NCBI GenBank assembly: GCA_947683625.1
Contig: CANTUR010000675.1
Location: forward strand, 1,972,364-2,036,363
Direction: 5' to 3'
Source of the DNA: Mallotus nudiflorus
Lineage: Eukaryota > Streptophyta > Magnoliopsida > Malpighiales > Euphorbiaceae
Length of the DNA stretch: 64,000 bases
Made by a program: the position numbers and the translations under genes. Every line of letters starts with the position of its first letter. Position 1 is the stretch's first letter. Below are positions 35,161 through 46,859 of this stretch, piece after piece. The notes below the pieces were generated by a model. It had not been told where the DNA came from. It saw nothing but the letters and a program-made list of their open reading frames with translations, and ran no database searches.

Positions 35161-35830
35161 CTAGAAACCTCCTAAAGAAGTATGGAATGTTAGAATGCAA
35201 GCCTATTTCAACACTAGTGTAGGTTAATATAAAGCTATGCTCTGTTAAAGGAAAGGACTTGGAGAAGTTTACAATGTACAGACAACTAGGCACCATTGAC
35301 TATGATATATTATACAAAAAGGATGGAGTAAGTGAGATGGTTGGATACTATGATGTTGATTAAGCTAGAGATAATGATACAAGGTGCTCGACTACAAGTT
35401 ATGTGTTCAATCTTGGATCAAAACCTATCTCTTGGTACAGTAAAAGGCAACCAACAGTGTCATTATCGAGTATTAAGTCAAAGTATCGAGCATTAGCTAC
35501 AGTAGCACAAGAATGTGCATGGTTGATACAGTTAATGAAGGATTACCATCAACCTATTGAGTACACGGTACAACTACACTATGATAATCAGTCAACTATA
35601 CACTTGACTAAAAAATCTAGTGTTTCACACAAAAACTAAACATGTGGAGGTATATTATCACTTTGTGCGACAACAAGATCTACGTGGAGAAATCAACATG
35701 AAATATGTCAAGAAGGAAGACTGTGCAAACATATTCACTAAAGGACTCAGTGGTGCAAAGTTCAAAAATTTTAGAAGACAGCTTGATATGGTAAGCAAGC
35801 ATATATTAAGAGAGACTGGTCATTGAGGGG
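35161..35830 (+). pseudogene. RNase H of element D with an internal deletion
   Basis: KYTRNLLKKYGMLECKPIST is followed at 35281 by QLGTIDYDILYKKDG. The segment holding the G-S-L-I-Y-L to Y-I-K-G-T-L motifs in element B (roughly 55-60 codons) is missing. YYDVD-stop-ARDNDTRCSTTSY, SLSSIKSKYRALATVAQECA and LHYDNQSTIHLTKKSSVSH then give the RNase H. LRGEINMKYVKKEDCANIFT is the usual C-terminal end. A frameshift lies near 35625. Confidence 0.88.
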
Positions 35831-35833
35831 GAG
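35825..35833 (+). other. Polypurine tract of element D
   Basis: GAGGGGGAG right before the 3' LTR, identical to that of element B. Confidence 0.88.
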
Positions 35834-36349
35834 TATTGAATAAATCCATCGACATACTCTCTCATATAAGAATTGTCAAAAGTCCAACCAAATAAAATAG
35901 ATTGACAACTTGCATGTGTACTCATTTCTTGCAAATGTCAAAGTAAGTGACCAACTTCCTTGGCAAATATCAAAAGTAAGTGACCAAATGTCAAAATTAG
36001 GTGAACAACCTACTTGTCAAATATTAGAAGCAAGTGGCAAACTTTCACTATAAATAGAGGACATTGCATGAGCTTCGTTAGTGTGTGATATGGTGCGTGA
36101 GTGTTGTGCATAAGTGTGTGCATGAGTGTGTGAGAGTGAAATAATGAAAAGTGTGTCATGTGTTGTAAAGTAAAACTATAAGAGTGTGGGCCATGAGTTA
36201 AGTGCAAAGGTGTCTTCGAGTATATACACAATATATGAGTGTTTTGTGAGAATTTTTTGTGTGAGGTGTGTACAAGTATTTTTGTATTAAATTTTCTTTG
36301 TTATAATAAAAACAAGTTTATTAAAAATTAGTCCTCCACATATTCAACA
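35834..36349 (+). repeat. 3' LTR of element D
   Basis: Starts TATTGAATAAATCCATCGAC and ends CACATATTCAACA. Single copy of the unit that is duplicated in the 5' LTR. TATA at 36049-36056. Confidence 0.93.
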
Positions 36350-37059
36350 CTGTTGAAAGAAAAGTCTCGCCCAATCCCCAAGATCAACTTTCCTTACTGA
36401 GTTTGGGTATGGGCAAGGGAGAAATGCATGTTGTTTCTCTCATAAAATAACTTTGTTCAGAAGTTGAGGAATCCTAATGCCATGCTTTAGCACAATATGA
36501 ACCATGTTACAGCTTACTGTTTAAGTAGTAAATCCAGACATCACAATGTTTAGTCTGTGAAGTTAAATCGGGCAAGATACTTGAAGCTGTAAATGATGCC
36601 TATAGGATTCAGCTGGTATCTGAGGCTGTTCAGATGGCCATTGGTTATGTCAATTATGCTGTCCAACTTGTTTGCCATTGTGAAGTGAGACTATGAGTTT
36701 CCTAATATTCATTGGGATCCCTCCGGCAGTGGTATGAAAAACATGGGAGCTATGGACTAGAAATAAAAGCTCAAGAGACTGCGTGTTGATCATGGTAAAT
36801 TTCGTGCTTATTTTGTCCCTTACTTATCAGCAGTTCAACTGTTTAAAAGTCATGAATCTCAATGCATGAGGATTAGAAATGAGGATGTCAGACAACTACC
36901 GCACTGGCCACCCAATATTTTGTGTACCGAGTCCTCAGCCTCACACAAGAGATGCATCTGAGTCAGTTGACATTATGCCGTCCAATGATATGAAGCTGAG
37001 CTGCTTTTCGAGAAGTTTGAATCAGATCAACCTCAGCAAAGGCAACTATTATATGAGAA
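36350..37059 (+). pseudogene. DUF789-family pseudogene: start of the DUF789 domain
   Basis: Resumes after element D. From 36585 the frame reads AVNDAYRIQLVSEAVQMAIG. After frameshifts come LRQWYEKHGSYGLEIKAQE (about 36725-36785) and RVDHGKFRAYFVPYLSAVQL followed by FKSHESQ (36782-36860). This matches the DUF789 pattern of an F-x-x-Y-F-V-P-Y-L-S-A-V-Q-L core. The last part is ELLFEKFESDQPQQRQLLYE (about 37000-37058), the conserved L-F-E-x-F-E-x-x-x-P-x-x-R-x-P-L motif. The exon ends at the intron donor GTAAGC (37060). At least four frameshifts or stops interrupt it. Confidence 0.8.
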
Positions 37060-38548
37060 GTAAGCATTATTTAAAATTTCGGTTGAAGTTGAACTTATTT
37101 CCTGTCTATATATTGGTTACCTTCTTCCATTTTACATTCCACAAGTGAATTTTTTATTCTTCACATATTGCATTTATAATTATTAATTGAGCAATTTCGA
37201 AAACATAAAATTATTATAATATGAGTATCATAAATTGTTAATACTAAATAATGTGTATTGTTGATAATAGTTCATGTAGAACATGCATATATAAGAGGAG
37301 TGTTACAACAATGTTCATGTATTTATATTAGTGATAGACTTTAGCATTCTATATAAAAATATAAATAATACAATATAGTGATAGAACATATATAATAATT
37401 GAAAGAGTAATTTTATTTTATCTATAATATAATTAAAATAAATTTATAGATGTACAATAAATTTTACTTGTACTGAAAAATAAAAATTTAAATTAAAAAT
37501 TAAGATTAGTTGAAATTTTAATACTATATATAAAAAAAACTTCTTTGACGCTTCCCATAAAAATATGTTTTTTTTTCCTAATTGATTGAAATTTAATTTT
37601 CACGTAAGTAATTTAATTTTCTTTGTCCCGGGCATGTAGAATATACAGATAAAAATCTTTTAAAATAAGTTCTCCTTTTTATTTAATTCATTAAATTTTT
37701 TTCCTATAACTCTCTAGTCTCTTTGATTAATATGCAATACATATAGTGTAGAAATATATAAATTATGATTATTAATTACAATTCATGTATAAACGTATTA
37801 TATTATAAGTAAGAATTTATATAAAGTGATTATATATGGACCTTATATTATGTACTAATAATTTAGGTATTCTATTTAGATCTGATGATAAATATATTAA
37901 ATCTATCTAAATTTTAAATAGAAAATATAAAATTTTAAAATACAAAATAAAACTATTTTTATAAAATTTAAATGTTGTTTTTAGAAGAGAATTTTAAATA
38001 TTTTAAAAAAATAATCAAAGGTTTTTTTGTTTAATATATAGAAAATTTATATCCTTTTTTGCCATTCATCCTTTTATATAATTTATAGATGTATTGTGCT
38101 ATTTTTATGAAGGATTTGTTTAGTTTAAATGAAAACTTTGTAAAAATTATTTCGAATTACAACTTTTCAATTTTATGTAATTGTTCTAAACAAAATCAAT
38201 TTTTATTTAGTTTAAATGAATTTAGAATTCATTTGCAAATAAATTTTATTTGGAAATGAAATAAATTTTTTCCAGGAATTAAACCAAATAAGGGGAAAGT
38301 AATATTTTGCAAAGGTCAATTGTGCAATTGGAAATCATTTTGTGAATCTATTCTAGTAAAGTTTTTTAAGGTCAACAGCCAGGCCTCATTTGGTTGACTC
38401 GTACATCTGTTTGACTGGTTTCACATAAATTTATGTAGAGAGATGCATTGCTCAATTGGTTATTGATTCAAATTATATTTTGAAGATCATGATCAAAACT
38501 GAACTTTAATAAGTTAATTAAGAGTGATTATTTAATTTGTGTTTCCAG
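37060..38548 (+). other. Retained intron of the DUF789 pseudogene
   Basis: Begins GTAAGC and ends TTTGTGTTTCCAG. Joining the flanking exons keeps one reading frame (phase 2) from LLYE into the next block. About 1.5 kb, very AT-rich. No embedded gene was seen. A retained intron shows that the copy arose by DNA duplication and is not a processed retrocopy, unless the ancestral locus itself decayed here. Confidence 0.75.
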
Positions 38549-38821
38549 ATTGATCTCATCTATGATTTGTCAGTACAGAATCGAAGCTCTAGTTAGGGGT
38601 GATGGACCCAAAAAGCGGAAAATGCATGGAGACCCAACTAATGTGACCTCTTCGAACCTATGTGACCTGCATCCTGTTTATACGATACCTGGAGATAGGA
38701 ACTTTCGAGCTGCATTTTTGACATACCATTCACTCGGCCAAGGGGCACCAAATTTGACCCCTGTGGTATGGATGCGTGTGTAGTTTCTCTAGTTGTTGGT
38801 CTTCGGAGTTACAATGCTCAG
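38549..38821 (+). pseudogene. DUF789-family pseudogene: C-terminal part of the DUF789 domain
   Basis: The exon reads YRIEALVRGDGPKKRKMHGD, then NVTSSNLCDLHP. The usual R-S-W-Y-S-V-A-W-Y-P-I-Y-R-I-P stretch is shortened to VYTIPGD. NFRAAFLTYHSLGQ is intact. A frameshift near 38745 leads to KFDPCGMDACV and VVGLRSYNAQ (38793-38821). The next bases GTAGTT are a plausible donor, at the place where these genes have their last intron before a G-E-C-W-F exon. I did not find that exon downstream. The ten-residue loss in the core argues against function. Confidence 0.82.
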
Positions 38822-40087
38822 GTAGTTATAACAACTGTCTTTTCTTAAGTAAACTTCAATAAACGCATGTCTAGGAGTATAAATTCAGATAAACTAAACT
38901 CCACTCCACTGAATTAGAAATGCAAAATCATATGCTATGATGTTTTCTTATGATAAAACAAGCCCAATGGCATCTTATCTTGAGTTTGTACCAATCCTAA
39001 TACTGGTAATGCAGTGCAACTGATCCTGAGTTTGCACCAATCCAATTTAATGGTTTGGTTGGGTGCATTTTAGAATGTAATAATTAGGACTTTTAGATGT
39101 CCATCAATTAGTGAGAGTGAGTCAAGGGGGGCTTTGTTTGAACCTGTAATTGTGCGTTTATTCTAATTTTTGACATGGAGCAATTTACTAAATATTCTTT
39201 TGATTCGCTCATAGAAGTGTTTTATATAGGCTGTGCATGGGCAGTCATAACTATCATGACTATTAGTTATGTTAAGACACGATACAGCACAAAAGTACAT
39301 ATTTTATGGAAACAATATATTCTGTAAAGAGGAGCGATATGTAGTGTGAAGACCATTATCTTAATTCAAGGATTTTTTAAATGCACTTTTTCAGAATCTC
39401 AATGAGCCTAAAGAGTGTTGGCCTACACATGACATGTGGACATATAAATGGGGTTGAATCTGTCTAATACAGAATCAAATGGCTTGTATTAAAATGCAAT
39501 TTACACCAACTGTTGCTTGCCAAATACACTTTGATTGCACCCAAGATCACAAATGGGTCTAGCCCAAACTCCTAATCTTTAAACATGAGCCAAGATCATG
39601 AGGTCAAATCCAACTTTGATACATGTACACTAAGCATCTTTATTGTTCAATGTTGAAAACAATAACAAGCAAAACATAAATGCAACTCTAAGATGCATTA
39701 CATGAATCAATTTAAATCATGTTCGTAACCTACAGATCTTCTTTTCTTTTCTTATGTTAATATAATCATGGGAGAGTGGATATTAGATATGTAATATTAT
39801 ACTTGACATTGACATGTATGGTAGTATAATAAGATAATATTAACTTCATTAAATGGTCAAGTTTGGTTTCCTTAAACATTTGCATTAGTGCTTTTCTGTT
39901 TTGGATGATTGATTAAGAGTCATTTTTCCTTTGTGGAAACTATTATGATTGTTGGCATGTCCATATCAATTGTATACAAAGCTTGGTTAAGTATAGAAAG
40001 GGTTTTAGGCTCCTATGCCTAACACCTCACTCTGAGGGGTGATTTCTTTTAAGGCATTTATTAGCTGGCATCTATGGACACTTGATT
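38822..40087. other. Non-coding DNA after the DUF789 pseudogene
   Basis: About 1.27 kb with no supported frame on either strand. The final exon expected for the DUF789 family was not recognised. Unremarkable apart from AT-richness. Confidence 0.5.
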
Positions 40088-42100
40088 TGATCGGCCCATA
40101 ATAGAAGTCCAATAATGAAATGAAACGAACACTGAATGCAAAGATTAGCTCATGATCCAATTGAGAATGGATCTGAAGCCCAAATTTCTTTTGAAATGGA
40201 TTAGGAATCGAGCCCAAGGCCCATGAAGCGTAATAAAGAAAATTGCCTTAGCTAAGCGCCAATGAGGCGATGCCTAATCGAAGAGGCATCACCTTGATAA
40301 AAATGGCTCATTGAGGTAGTGCCTCTTAGTAATCAGTTCTATTTTAAAAAATATGTAATAAATGCTCGTTGTAATGTCTACATTAATGGCTCTGCACATT
40401 CTAATGTTCTCTAGAAGTAAAGGGGATGTTTTTGGTAGAAGAGGAATGGGTGAAGACTTTTGGGGGGAGAAAATTAAATAAGTGGTTAGAGGATTAAAAA
40501 AAGAAAGGAGGGAAAGAAAAGGGACTTCTTTTTGGCTGGGAAAGAAAAGAAGGAAAGATGGAAGATTTTTAGAGTAATTGAAGGAGAGACAAAGAGCATT
40601 CTGAAGAAAGGAGAGGAAGCTGGAGACAAGGTGGAGGAAAAGAAGAAAGGAGGAGTCTTAGGGTCCATTTTCAAAAGGAACAAAGCAAGTCTTTGCATTC
40701 TGATAGTGCTGGAACTAAGTTTAACCTTTGAGGACTATAATTTTGAAAACCAAATCAATACAAAACAGTAAGGCTCTTCATTCTATATTGATTTTGTAGT
40801 TTATATAATCTATTTCATATGATTTAAGTAAATTTCTTGTATTTAAATACAACTTTATAGATTTGTGCCTGAGTAGTTAATTTGTTTCGTAATAAACCTA
40901 GTTTCATATTTGGTTTAAATGAAGAAGAATTCAAGCAATCTTTAATTTGTGAATTAGAATTCAAGCGATTGCCTATTAAAGGGGCGTCACCACCATGGCC
41001 TAAGGCGATATGTCGTCGCCTTAGAGGACTAAGGCCACTCCTGCTTTTTATTTTGTTTTGTTTTATTTTATGTTATTTATTTAGAGTTATTTGTTATTTA
41101 GAGTTATTTGTTCTGTTTGATTTGTGGATATTTATGTAAATTTTACCTTTGCGTTTTGTGGTTTATTTGGATTAAAATATGACAAATTTAGATAAGAGTT
41201 ATCAATGTTTTTTTAAGTTCTTTTTATTGGCTAAGTTTATGTTTATTTTAATTCGGTTTTCTCATATGACTTATGCACGCTGTGTTCTTTTTTATATATC
41301 TGTATATATGTATTTTATCCGTTTATCATATTCTATTGTCTTGATATTTACTAATTAATTAAACCTTTACTTACTTAATTTATTTTATTTTCATTTGTGT
41401 TTCATTTTATTTTATAAAATTAACTTGGTAGTTTGCTTTTGTAAGTTTTATTTGGTGAAGTTAATAATTTTTAATTTTTTCAGGAATAGTTAGGGTAATG
41501 ATCAATCACTAAATTATTATCCCAAGTTTAGAAGACTACTTTTAGATTTATTTTTATTATTTTATTTTTATTTATTTTGCAATTTTATGTGATTAAGGGA
41601 TGTAATTCTTTTCTCCTCCCCCTATTTCTTTGCATGCACACTTATTTTATGGTCTTTATATTTTTATTATTTTATGGATGGACGCTTATTATTGATCAAT
41701 GATTATGCTTAATTTGCATGAAATTGAAATTTAATATAAATTTGGACTTAATTATAAAATCAAAATTTATTTGAGCAAAATTGCATTTGCATGTAACTAA
41801 AAGGAAATAATTAAATATTTAAAAATAATAAAACATGAAACACAAATGAAAGCCAACTGCAAGGTTAGGTGAGCATTCAAAAGCCCATACCTAGTTTCTG
41901 AGCCAAATCTCTGATGACGGTTGCTAGGGGCCCTCCGTAGGGTCTAGTTGCTGTAAAGTGTGTCCTAAGTCTTATCCAAGTGGTGAATTCCATCTTCGAT
42001 ATGGGCCTAAAGCCCATGTTATATTTCCTAGTGGGCCCTGAATCCACACAATGTCATGGTCATTGAATACTTGGGTATGTGCTAAACCCCACCGCCTACA
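40088..42100 (+). repeat. 5' LTR of element E
   Basis: Starts TGATCGGCCCATAATAGAAG. It is collinear with 57387-59006 through TTTGCATGAAATTGRAATTT (about 41710-41791), after which only this copy continues. The proposed end, ...CCGCCTACA at 42100, is inferred from a degenerate primer site right after it. It contains GAGGCGATGCCT-type motifs (40264-40325) and a perfect TAAGGCGA/TCGCCTTA hairpin (41001-41023). Confidence 0.8.
40264..40325. repeat. Palindromic GAGGYRATGCCTC motifs in 5' LTR of element E
   Basis: GAGGCGATGCCT, GAGGCATCACCT and GAGGTAGTGCCTC within 62 bp. Related copies lie at 41001-41023, 50757-50855, 56413-56605, 57560-57625 and 58190-58265, all within this element. Confidence 0.75.
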
Positions 42101-42101
42101 A

Positions 42102-42120
42102 TGATGACTCTAAAAAAGAT
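42102..42120 (+). other. Degenerate primer-binding site of element E
   Basis: TGATGACTCTAAAAAAGAT lies one base after the inferred LTR end. It aligns without gaps to the TGGCGACTC...GGGGA class of site used by Tat-lineage elements, with mostly G-to-A and C-to-T differences. Inference from position and pattern only. Confidence 0.4.
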
Positions 42121-42920
42121 AGAGAAATTGATTCCAATATTTTTTGTTTCATCATTTTTAAGTATCTAATTATTTCTTTTGCATTCACAATATGTTTCAC
42201 ACAATGAGCACTTAGTACCGAATAACTTGATGATAGTCATTGCTTTGCTACCTGTGTTTCACTTAAACTTAGTGGTGAGGTATTTGGCTATTGTCACTCA
42301 TAGCATGTACTTACTTGCAACAAACAAACCCTTCAATGGGGAGATGTAATGGAAGTATATAGATGTGGGAGTCAAAACCTTTATATCCAAAACTCAACTC
42401 ATGTAGTGACCTAGCAATTTCCTTTAGGTTTTTTCTCAAATGCATTTGAATGATGCCATATATTGGCCTTTTAAATAAAGCCTTGGTCTATCCTCAATGG
42501 GTTACATCTAATTGGGCCCTTCATGCCTGTCATAGCCCGTTAAGGTGGACCTTATTTTTATTCAAAGTATTGCTACTTATTTATATCATCTTGAGAGTCT
42601 TACTTGCATATGTCAGTTTTTTTATCCCCAATTTATAATCAAAACCCATACTAAAAAATCCTAGGTAAGAAACTCACCATCAAATATGTGTGTGGAAGAA
42701 ACAAGGGTGGAAATGTTAATGCATAATTTGTCGTTCCTATATTGTTTATAAATAATTATTGTTTGCTCATTTCCTTTTAAATTATAAACTAAAAAAGAGT
42801 AAAATGAATATGCATTTCATGTATACATACCATGCATATTTCTAACATATAGTCTTGCAGATATAGATCCATTATGATCCTCTGTTTGGATATGATCTAG
42901 CACATGTTTTTTGATCAAGA
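42121..42920 (+). other. Leader between PBS and gag of element E
   Basis: About 0.8 kb without a supported frame. The sequence is AT-rich with GGGCCC and TGGGCC words at 42030-42060 and 42516-42545. Long leaders are usual in Tat-type elements. Confidence 0.55.
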
Positions 42921-42929
42921 ACTCTAAAA

Positions 42930-44510
42930 AAGCGATAATGGTAGACTTTGATCTAGAGTCTTTTTAAGGAATAGTTGAAAAAATAAATAGTTGATGAAAC
43001 TCACTTAATTATCCGGGAAATGATAGTGGAGACAATAGAAATGTTCATGCAAAAATAGTCGATTCAATAATCAATTGACCTGGATGTTGAGACATCTATA
43101 AAAGCTCAAATAAAGGATGATTTGGAAACTATTTTACCATATCTGGTAGGCCAGTAGAATGTGGATATCTCTGAAAGTGTGGAGAAGACAGATTGGATGA
43201 AGAATACAACCAATGCCATGACTCAGGTGCAAATAATGATAAAAAGGAAGGGAATTAACACTCCATAAATTTTAACTTAAATGAGGATCTTGATCCTTTA
43301 CCTTGATAGTTCAAGTTCCCAAGCATGAAGAAGTATTCTAGGACTAATGATCTTCATTTACACTTGAAGTAGTATATGATGTATTTGAAAGCAACTAGCT
43401 TGAGCAAGGCCTAGATTGTCAAGTAGTTTCCTCAATCATTAAAAGGGGCTCCATTTTGGTAGTACTATGCCTTGGAACTACATGTTCAAACTAGCTAAAA
43501 AGAGTTATGTGCTAATTCATAAAGCAATATAGACTCAATGCTCAGATGGAGGTTTCTTTGAGGGATTTGTAGAATACAAAGCAAATGATTAATGAGTCCT
43601 TCACTGATTATTTGACTAGATAGAGAAGGGAGCTAGCACAGATCAGGCACATGCCTACTAAAGCTGATAAGTTAATGATATAAAAAGAGGGGTGCATCTC
43701 GTAGCTTTTAAAGAAATTGAAAGATCTTGGAATCTGGAATTATGAGGAACTATATCGATTTGGGGTTCAAAAGGAATCAGATCTAAATAAAGAAAAAATA
43801 TTCTTTAAATGGAGATCTAGGGGCAAAGAAGGTGTTAGAGGAAGCAGCAATAATATGCAAATCAATGTAATCAGGTAGCTTAGGAGATTTTCTCTAATCT
43901 GGGCAGATCTCTTTCAGAGGTGCTAGAAAGACTGATTAAGAACCTGTTACAACCCTTACCCCCAAAGCAACCCCTACCAAATGCCAACCCAAAACTCTAC
44001 TGTAAGTTTTATCAAGTCATTGGTCATGACACTAATAATTGCACCATATTGAAGTATAAGATCTAGGACTTGATTGATTCAGGCAAAATCACTAACTTAG
44101 AAACTAAAAAACCTAATACCCGGAACAATGTCTTACATAATTACCAAAATTTACCACCACCAAATGCCTTAATCCTTATGATCAACACCAGTTTAATAGA
44201 GAAGCAAGTTTTAAACTCCTTTGTTGATACAATGCCTAACCTACCAAAATCTAACCAAGAACTAAAAAACATAATTTGAAAGAGTAATCCATAGAACTAA
44301 CTATTAATGTCTTGGATATTTGGAGCTCAAATAAGGAAAGGGGACAAATTATCATGTAGGACAATGAAAATGAAAGGGAGAACCGATAAGTTAAGAGAGT
44401 CAAAGAAAAGAAGAAGGTGAAGAATGAGGTAAAGCTAGTAGTAGAAACTAAGGCTGAGACTAAGAACAGGGAATTGAAAGAAGAAATAAAGAAAGAGGAA
44501 AAAGTCAAAG
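42930..44510 (+). pseudogene. gag of element E
   Basis: The retrotransposon gag core starts with FKFPSMKKYSRTNDLHLHLK (43310-43368), the K-F-x-x-P-x-F-x-x-Y-x-G-x-x-D-P motif of Ty3/gypsy. FPQSLKGAPFW and LRDL-stop-NTKQMINESFTDYL (43560-43610) follow; the latter is the Q-x-x-x-E-S-x-x-x-Y block. The zinc-binding-like segment LYCKFYQVIGHDTNNCTIL (43996-44052) corresponds to Tat-type Y-C-x-F-H-x-x-x-G-H-x-T-x-x-C, with I-Q-D-L-I-D after it. A basic K/E-rich stretch (44340-44520) ends it. About twenty stops, many at Gln codons. Confidence 0.82.
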
Positions 44511-44529
44511 AGAAGGTTGTAGCTAGCGT

Positions 44530-45200
44530 CTAGGAATTGCTTATGCATTCCAAAGCCCATTGGGAAGCATTAATGCAAGCTTTAAACCAAAGGAATATTC
44601 TAGTGGGATACACCTCTAAACAAATGGTGAGCTCACTTATAGAAAGTCTTAAAGGGGCTATTATCTTCATTGGTGGTGATCTGCCTCTTAAGGGTAAAGA
44701 CCACCACAAAGCCTTGTTCATTAAGTCTAAAGTAAAAGGAAAACTAACTTGTTGTGTAATGGTGTATAATGTTCCGTCATCAATGTATGCCTTTTAAAGA
44801 TTATACCTAAGTTGGGGCTCACTATGGATGATATGAAACCATCTAATGTGATTATCAAGGCATATGATGACACAAAATGGCTTATTGAAGGGACTTTAAA
44901 AGCTTTAATTGAGACTAAACTTATATAGACTTGGGTTAATTTTCATATGATTGACATCCCAGTTACTTTTACCATCATACTGGGAAGGCCATGGTTTCAT
45001 CCTTTGGGAGGAGTACCATCTACTATGCACCAGAAGATTAAGTTTCCACATGAGGGGAAGGTAATTATTACCTCAGTAGAAACTAAGGCTATTGTTACTG
45101 CTTTAAAACTGACTCCTAAGGAAATCCCCATAAGTCCTAATTTTGAAGTCTGCATGATCCATGAAGATGAATTAGATAAGAAGGTTATGAGCATATAAGG
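44530..45200 (+). pseudogene. Retropepsin (protease) region of element E
   Basis: DLPLKGKDHHKALFIKSKVK (44680-44740) precedes the active site. The family's D-G-G/S-A active-site turn is degraded to YNVPSSM, so the catalytic Asp is gone. After a frameshift, VTFTIILGRPWFHPLGGVPS and HQKIKFPHEGKVI (44965-45060) give the second half of the fold: the I-L-G-R-P-W motif characteristic of Tat/Ogre polyproteins. Confidence 0.85.
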
Positions 45201-46014
45201 AATATGAATTTTATGACTGATCTGGGATTGAAAAAAATCAAAGTGGACCATTAGAGTTTATGGAACAAAAGGTACTAATCTTGAAGTATGGAATAGGGTA
45301 TTATAGAGCTGAGGATTTAAAGGAAGAAGCTAAAGTTGGAACTAAAAAGTGGAAATTATAGGACAGGTTTATTAAGGAAAGCATTAGCTATCCATATATG
45401 GGAACTCCTGAACCTTTGATACTAATAGGGAAAAGTGGTTCCAGGGTTTGAGATATTTGCTGAATATGTAAACAGGATAAAGAAAGCTATTGTTGATGAG
45501 GTAATAGTGGAAGAGTAGATAATAGGCTAAGAATTTGAAGAAGACATTCATGTTGCAAAGCTAAAGGATGTTGATGGTCAAAAAGAGGAAATGAACTTTA
45601 AGACCTTTGTTGAAAAATCTATCATTGATGTTTTTTATGATGACTTTGATGTTTCCATTGCTAATATATTTGAAACTGATGATTTGTTCTTTTCCAAAGT
45701 TAATGCAATGAAATCTGACTTTGCTTATTTGTGTGAAGTTTTTCCTAATAGTTATTCTAATTGTAATAATCATTTTATACATATATTGGACATTAATTCT
45801 ATGCAAACTGAATCATTTAATCTAGGCATAAATGACAACCTTAAAAATATATTGATTGCTTCTTATTTAATTCTTAATAAGAGAGAAAAAATAAAAGAAA
45901 GATTAATTAAAAGAAAAAAAGTGTTTGCTTAGGGCTACAAGGATATGCCTGGGATTGATAAGGAAATTACATAACACAAAATTCCTATATATCCTCATAT
46001 TTCATCAATAAAAT
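45201..46014 (+). pseudogene. Linker between protease and RT of element E
   Basis: An acidic open stretch at 45591-45932 (NFKTFVEKSIIDVFYDDFDV, FETDDLFFSKVNAMKSDFAY) leads into GYKDMPGIDKEI (about 45933-45968), the D-M-P-G-L/I-D motif that precedes RT in Tat-type elements. PIYPHISSIKQ follows. It has no enzymatic motif and is probably a spacer of the polyprotein. Confidence 0.7.
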
Positions 46015-46780
46015 AGAAGAAAAGGAGATTAAGACCAGAATGGGCTCTCTTGATTAAAGAGGAAGTGGAAAAGCAATGGAAAGAAAAGTTCTTAGAGGTA
46101 GTAGATGACACCTAATGGCTAGTTAACATAGTTCCAGTTCCTAAGAAAAATGGGAGAGTCAATATGTGTGTTGATTATAGGGACTTGAATAAAGCCTACT
46201 AGAAAGATGATTTTCCTTTACCATATATTAACACACTAGTTTATAGTGCAGCTTCTAGCACCATGTACTCCTTGGATGGCTTCTTAAGATATAATCAGAT
46301 CATTATGGCAATGATTGATAAGTTGAAGATGTCTTTCACCGCTGAATAGGGAATCTATTGCTATTTAGTCATGCCTTTTGGGCTATGTAGGAGCTACTTA
46401 TCAAAGGATGGCTACCACTCTATTGCATGATATAATCCACAATGAGATAGAGGTATATGTGGATGGCATGATGGTAAAGTCTTTAACTAAGGAAGACATT
46501 TTAAAGCTTTAGATAAGTTCTTGCCATGGCTAAAAAATATAATCTCAGACTGAATCCGAAAAAAATATGTATTTGGTATGACTTCGAGAAAGCTATTAGG
46601 ACACATAGTCAGTCAGAGGGGAATCAAAATGGATCCAGACAAGGTTAAATCAATCAGTAAAATGTCTACACTAATGATTAAGAAAGAAGTGAGAGGAGTT
46701 ATCAGGTGATTATAGAACATTCGTAGATTTATAACTAAGCTTACCACCATTTATAAGCTAATTTTTAAGTTGCTAAGGAA
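46015..46780 (+). pseudogene. Reverse transcriptase of element E; YVDD reads YVDG
   Basis: KKRRLRPEWALLIKEEVEKQ opens the domain, with IVPVPKKNGRVNMCVDYRDL and NKAY following (46128-46200). DDFPLPYINTLV, MYSLDGFLRYNQIIMA and the MPFGL box come next. The catalytic box is EVYVDGMMVKS: YVDD has become YVDG (46456-46467). FGMTSRKLLGHIVSQRGIKM and the PDKVKSI motif close it (46570-46660). In life it copies element RNA; the changed aspartate and frameshifts abolish this. Confidence 0.9.
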
Positions 46781-46859
46781 AAATCAACCCATAGTTTAGG
46801 ATGATAGGTATCAGCAAGCTTTCAAAACTAGTAAGAATTATTTGATAAATCCTTCAGTG

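Larger units (their letters stand above)
31001..36349 (+). mobile_element. Element D: Ty1/copia retrotransposon inside the DUF789 pseudogene
   Basis: LTRs at 31001-31618 and 35834-36349, an iMet PBS, a purine tract, and gag-PR-INT-RT-RH order. The flanks read CTATTG before and CTGTTG after, an imperfect duplication. Length 5.35 kb is typical. Stops are mostly TAA/TAG at Gln positions. It is a close relative of element B: same domain order, similar INT and RT, same PPT, and a TA start to the LTR. Confidence 0.93.

Noticed and set aside
36010..36231. 73-codon minus-strand frame (and its twin at 31279-31500)
   Set aside because: Both are the same antisense stretch of the two LTRs of element D, produced by GTGTG-rich sequence.
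43990..44050. Canonical CCHC zinc knuckle in the gag of element E
   Set aside because: The segment has the Tat-type Y-C-x-F...G-H-x-T-x-x-C pattern, not C-X2-C-X4-H-X4-C, so it was not called a standard knuckle.
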